DNA from: CAVVEQ01 sp963806635
GTDB taxonomy: Bacteria; Chloroflexota; Anaerolineae; Anaerolineales; Anaerolineaceae
Length of the DNA stretch: 64,000 nucleotides
Assembly (NCBI GenBank): GCA_963806635.1
Contig: CAWDZA010000015.1
Location: 930,001-994,000, forward strand
Direction: 5' to 3'
Shown: piece after piece, positions 60,761 to 64,000 of the stretch
How positions within the stretch are numbered: the stretch's first letter is position 1
How the letters are laid out: each line of letters starts with the position of its first letter
Program-made: the position numbers and the translations under genes
Notes under the pieces: model-generated
The model's input: only the letters and a program-made list of their open reading frames with translations
The model's database searches: none
Told to the model about the DNA's origin: nothing

Positions 60761-61926
60761 TTTCGATGGATCTCCTCGGTGATTTTCTCAAACAGCGCTT
60801 CATATTCCGCCGCTATTGAATCCGGGCTGTAGAACTCCTTCAACTCTTTTTCAGGGACAACCGTTAGATTCTTATCCGCGAGGATCGCCAGAACGGCTTC
60901 GGCAAGCGCTTTGGAATCGCCTATCGGGATGACTCTGCCCATGTGATGGGTCAAAACAGGCTGCCGAACACCCGGCAGGTTGGAAGCCACGCAGGGGACC
61001 CCGTTCATCATCGCTTCTATTTGAACCAATCCAAATGCCTCGGTGGAGTTCAAACTGGGCAGCACCAGCAGGTCAATATTCGGGTAAAACTTTGCCATTT
61101 CCAGCGGATTCAGAACTCCCAGAAACCGCCAGTTTCCATTTTTAATGAAGTTGTCGATGCGAGGCTTCAACCTTTCAAAATACGCTTCCTCACCGATGAT
61201 ATTCTGATAAGGACCCGCAAATTGAAATAGCGCTTTGGGGTATTTTTCCAAGATGGTCGGCATGGCATCCAGCAGCACTTCCACTCCTTTTTCTGTGGCG
61301 AACCGGGCAGCCATCCCGATCACCGGTCGTTGTTTGAGTGGATTATGTACGCTGGCAAATTTCTTGATCTCTTCGGTGGTTACATCGGGTAATTCCACCG
61401 GCGGTTGGATCACCTGCAATTTATCCAGGTAGCGCCTGAGGTAACTGGAATGTTCTGCGTAATCGCGGGTATAGGTGACGATCCGGTGTGTCCAGAGTGC
61501 AGCCAGGTTGTTGGCTACTTTCACGGCCAGGTTAGCCAATTGGGGAATTGGACCCGGTGGCATGAGCAGATCGCAGTGATAGGTGATGACAGTGGGTTTC
61601 CGATACAATTTTCCGCGTAAGGCAATTCCGGCAGCATCGAATTGCGGCAGATGAAGCTGGATGGCATCATTCTCGCGTACCAGCCTGCTGGCGCGCAAAC
61701 CAAATGAAGGCATCACCACGCCCTTGCTCAACCGAAAGGCAACTGGAACCCGCAGGATTCGCACGCCATCCTGAGTTTCCTCTTCTGGAAGCGCACTGTC
61801 GTATTGCGAGGTCAGGATGGTCACCTGATGGCCTCGCCTGACCATGGCCCGGGCAAGGCGTTCGGCATAGATGGTCAATCCGCTGGTGTGCGGCCGGTAA
61901 TACGTAAGGACGATCAGTAGTTTCAT
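60757..61926 (-). CDS. Glycosyltransferase family 4 protein
   Basis: The 389-residue GT-B enzyme begins MKLLIVLTYYRPHTSGLTIY, with the N-terminal donor-acceptor cleft loop HTSGLTIYAERLA. The C-terminal nucleotide-sugar domain has STEAFGLVQIEAMMNGVPCV (the EX7E motif) and VASNLPGVRQPV. Such enzymes add a sugar from a nucleotide donor to a lipid-linked acceptor on the cytoplasmic side. It lies 13 bases after the epimerase stop and overlaps the methyltransferase start. No Shine-Dalgarno sequence is seen, so coupling to the epimerase is likely. Confidence 0.88.
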   Translation of the reverse strand: MKLLIVLTYYRPHTSGLTIYAERLARAMVRRGHQVTILTSQYDSALPEEETQDGVRILRVPVAFRLSKGVVMPSFGLRASRLVRENDAIQLHLPQFDAAGIALRGKLYRKPTVITYHCDLLMPPGPIPQLANLAVKVANNLAALWTHRIVTYTRDYAEHSSYLRRYLDKLQVIQPPVELPDVTTEEIKKFASVHNPLKQRPVIGMAARFATEKGVEVLLDAMPTILEKYPKALFQFAGPYQNIIGEEAYFERLKPRIDNFIKNGNWRFLGVLNPLEMAKFYPNIDLLVLPSLNSTEAFGLVQIEAMMNGVPCVASNLPGVRQPVLTHHMGRVIPIGDSKALAEAVLAILADKNLTVVPEKELKEFYSPDSIAAEYEALFEKITEEIHRK

Positions 61927-61939
61927 TCAGCGATGAAGA

Positions 61940-62965
61940 TCAGAATAGATTCTTGTTTGCAACCACCCAGTCAAACAACCTTCGGATGCCTTCCTCGACA
62001 CCCACCTTGGGTTCCCAGCCAAGCACCCGTTTCGCCTTTTGGATATCGGAAACGAAAACCTTCTGGTCCCCGGGTCGCCAGTCGCCCCACTTTGCCTGGA
62101 TCGGATGCCCCAGCAGTTTTTCCAGGATCGGAGCGAATTCCGTCCAAACCGAGATCACATTCTTGGAACCGCCGCCGATGTTGAACACATTGCCAGCCGA
62201 CTTATCCTTCCTGACAATCGCCGCATCATAGGCGTCCAACAGGTCTTCCACAAAAAGCAGGTCGCGGATCTGCTTCCCGTCCCCATAGATGGAAAGCGGC
62301 CGGCCCAGCACCGAAGCGATCACGAACCAGGCCACCCAACCCTGGTCCTCGATCCCAAACTGGCGGGTTCCGAAAATGCAGCTCTGACGAAACACCACCG
62401 TAGGCAGGCCGTAGATCCGGGCGTAATCCCGCACGTATTGATCCCCGCTGCCCTTGGAGCAGCCGTATGGGGAATGGAAGTCAAGCGGTTGCTGCTCATC
62501 CATTCCTTCGGGGAAGTCACGATATCGGTAGCGGGTTGCATCCTCCACCACCACCACGTCCAGCATTTCCCCATAGACCTTGTTGGTGGATGCGTAGAGG
62601 AAAATCGGATTCCTGCGGGACGCCCGGGCAGCTTCAAGTGTGTTGAAGGTGCCCAGCGCATTGATCTCAAAATCTTCACGCGGTTTGATCACAGAGGTGG
62701 TCACTGCCACCTGGGCGGCGAAGTGAAGAATGATATCCGCTTCCCGCGCGGCATCGGTGATCGCCGCCGCCTCGCGCACATCCCCCTGGATAAGCTTGAA
62801 GGCATTATCGCCGAAAGTCTCCCGCAGCCATTGGAGGTTGAGCCGCGAGCCGGACCGGGAAAGGTTATCAAATATCGTAACTCTCTCATTTCGTTTGATC
62901 AGGCGGGCGGCATAGTTGCAACCGATAAATCCGGCGCCCCCAGTGATCAGGTAATTCTTAGGCAT
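61940..62965 (-). CDS. NAD-dependent sugar epimerase (CDP-paratose 2-epimerase-like SDR)
   Basis: The 341-residue extended SDR has the NAD site NYLITGGAGFIGCNYA, the catalytic pattern YASTNKVYGEM with Ser/Thr, and Tyr-x3-Lys in SPYGCSKGSGDQYV. The segment YGLPTVVFRQSCIFGTRQFG is typical of CDP-paratose/CDP-tyvelose 2-epimerases, although other nucleotide-sugar epimerases share it. It should supply the activated sugar for the glycosyltransferases that follow. I chose ATG 62965 (GGAG 8 bases upstream) over an in-frame ATG at 62986. Its start overlaps the preceding flippase-like gene by 19 bases. Confidence 0.85.
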   Translation of the reverse strand: MPKNYLITGGAGFIGCNYAARLIKRNERVTIFDNLSRSGSRLNLQWLRETFGDNAFKLIQGDVREAAAITDAAREADIILHFAAQVAVTTSVIKPREDFEINALGTFNTLEAARASRRNPIFLYASTNKVYGEMLDVVVVEDATRYRYRDFPEGMDEQQPLDFHSPYGCSKGSGDQYVRDYARIYGLPTVVFRQSCIFGTRQFGIEDQGWVAWFVIASVLGRPLSIYGDGKQIRDLLFVEDLLDAYDAAIVRKDKSAGNVFNIGGGSKNVISVWTEFAPILEKLLGHPIQAKWGDWRPGDQKVFVSDIQKAKRVLGWEPKVGVEEGIRRLFDWVVANKNLF

Positions 62966-64000
62966 TTTTTTGCTCCATGACTGCATCCTCCGGGGTTTGC
63001 CGCAGCCCCAGATCGTGCATCAAGCTGGATATGGATTTTCCGGAATTTGCCAACCCGTATAAGACCAAAGGCTCCGTTGATCGTGATATTTAACAAATGC
63101 GTGGTGATCCCATACGCCAGGGCGCTGGAAGCATCCACATTGAATAACGAGAAAGCCGCAATGGAAGACGCTTCCCAAATGCCTATCGAGGCAGGTGCGG
63201 AGGGAATGGCGATCCCAAGGGCGATGATTCCCAACCCCAGGGCACACCACCAGAGCTGCACGTCCGGCACAAATTGGCTCAGAATAACGTATGTCTCGGT
63301 TATTGCAATACCCCACGAGAGCAGCATTAGCCCCAGGCTGGAGATGAATTGCAGCGGGTTACGCAGCGCGCTCAGACCCAGGAAGAATGCATCCACCTGG
63401 GGCAGGACGTGCTTACGGATCCATTCTCATTCCCCGACGCTTTTTTCTCGATCCAACTCTCAACTGGTGCGCGGTTTCTGGCCAGCAAAAAGAGCACCAC
63501 GAATCCAAGGGAAACAACGCTCAACGTGGCGATCGCCACCGGTTTCGCCCAGGTAACGCCCAGGGCGAAAGGCAGTAGCGATATGATCAACCCGGCAGCA
63601 ATGGCAAGATCGAAGGATCGTTCGATGATGATCGTCGAAAGCACCCGCACCGCGCCCAAGTCCGGTCTCACCTCCCAGAAGCAGCGCCCGGCCCAATTCA
63701 CCAAGTCGGAAGGGCAGGAAATTGTTGATCAGGTAGCCTTCGTTCATCGCGATGAACGCCTGCCAGATGGTCGCCTTTCCGATCCAGCAATATCCGCCAC
63801 GCGGCAGCCCGCGCAACCAGGGAGATAAGGTAAAGGATTACTCCCAGAAGCAGGATTTTGGGCTGGATCTTCTGCAATGCCAGTTGCAGACCCTCCATAT
63901 TGATAATTTTTAATATGAAATAAATCGCGCCGGCGCTCAGGATCAAACCCGGCAGCCAGCGTTGGATCTTCAACGATGCCATCCTTGATTTAAAACTCAC
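62947..64000 (-). pseudogene. Flippase-like / LPG_synthase_TM (UPF0104) membrane protein, frameshifted and cut by the window end
   Basis: A membrane protein of the lysylphosphatidylglycerol-synthase transmembrane family (also called flippase-like) is spread over four reading segments: LILSAGAIYFILKIINMEG with ARAAAWRILLDRK; then IAMNEGYLINNFLPFRLGEL and RALLLGG; then TIIIERSFDLAIAAGLII; then VLPQVDAFFLGLSALRN with IPSAPASIGIWEASSIAAF. Shifts lie near 63776-63778 (extra base), 63658-63659 (extra base) and 63418-63428 (deletion or two extra bases). All helices remain recognisable, so sequence error is likely. Its start may be the GTG at 64000 or lie beyond the window. It overlaps the epimerase start. 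Confidence 0.72.

Noticed and set aside
1..64000. CRISPR array, transposase, integrase, tRNA or rRNA genes
   Set aside because: I looked through the intergenic gaps and protein readings and found none; the gaps are too short or lack the needed repeats and cloverleaf elements.

Overview
The window is chromosomal DNA of a bacterium that most resembles a member of the Chloroflexota, probably class Anaerolineae. This placement is inferred from gene content: two DUF2298 (Chlor_Arch_YYY) membrane proteins in one operon, membrane mannosyltransferase-like enzymes, a fused MoaD-MoaE, a LipM-type octanoyltransferase and a single-gene GlyA-GcvT fusion. No 16S rRNA, tRNA, CRISPR array, insertion sequence or phage gene was seen. 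Coding density is high; only one gap (21084-21416) exceeds 300 bases, and it holds a promoter and a structured leader.

Layout. 1-1.8 kb: end of a branched-chain amino-acid importer (livM'-livG-livF) closed by a terminator. 1.8-5.4 kb: an acyltransferase, a zinc-ribbon membrane protein, rpsF-rpsR and a membrane parvulin foldase. 5.4-14.6 kb: chromosome maintenance and molybdopterin genes (smc, rnc, fused moaD-moaE, moaC on the minus strand; scpA and mutS divergent on the plus strand). 14.5-19.0 kb: a minus-strand operon fmt, ketopantoate-reductase-like, GH13 glucanase, unknown membrane protein. 19.1-21.1 kb: a monothiol glutaredoxin-like protein and an ECF sigma factor-DegV-small membrane protein operon. 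21.2-25.8 kb: a promoter, a terminator-containing leader and a 1042-residue serine hydroxymethyltransferase/aminomethyltransferase fusion, then a MocR/LysN-like aminotransferase. 25.8-27.6 kb: a TGS-domain nucleoside kinase. 27.6-32.1 kb: an A+T-rich sugar ABC importer with two binding proteins, one of them frameshifted. 32.4-35.6 kb: lipM, a PhnD-like lipoprotein, a SanA-like protein and an HD phosphohydrolase. 35.6-42.7 kb: gyrA and rpoC, with no rpoB beside rpoC. 42.8-46.1 kb: a large orphan hybrid-sensor histidine kinase.

46.1-64.0 kb reads as one long minus-strand transcription unit with overlapping or nearly touching genes: flippase-like protein, NAD-sugar epimerase, GT4 glycosyltransferase, methyltransferase, PMT-like glycosyltransferase, GT39-DUF2298 fusion, DUF2298 protein, another GT39-like protein, cmk and a secernin-type dipeptidase. 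It probably assembles and transfers lipid-linked sugars at the cell surface.

Cross-cutting observations. Five genes (moaC, scpA, fmt, lipM, sanA) carry a TANNNT box ending 6-7 bases before the start codon and no Shine-Dalgarno sequence, which suggests leaderless mRNAs. Four genes (a sugar-binding protein, the GT39-DUF2298 fusion, the methyltransferase, the flippase) contain short-range frameshifts, most of them single-base insertions in two- or three-base runs. This looks more like sequence error than decay, and I rebuilt those genes across frames. The best candidates for undescribed biology are the GlyA-[YgfZ/GcvT-like]-GcvT fusion with its attenuator-like leader, and the DUF2298 tandem.
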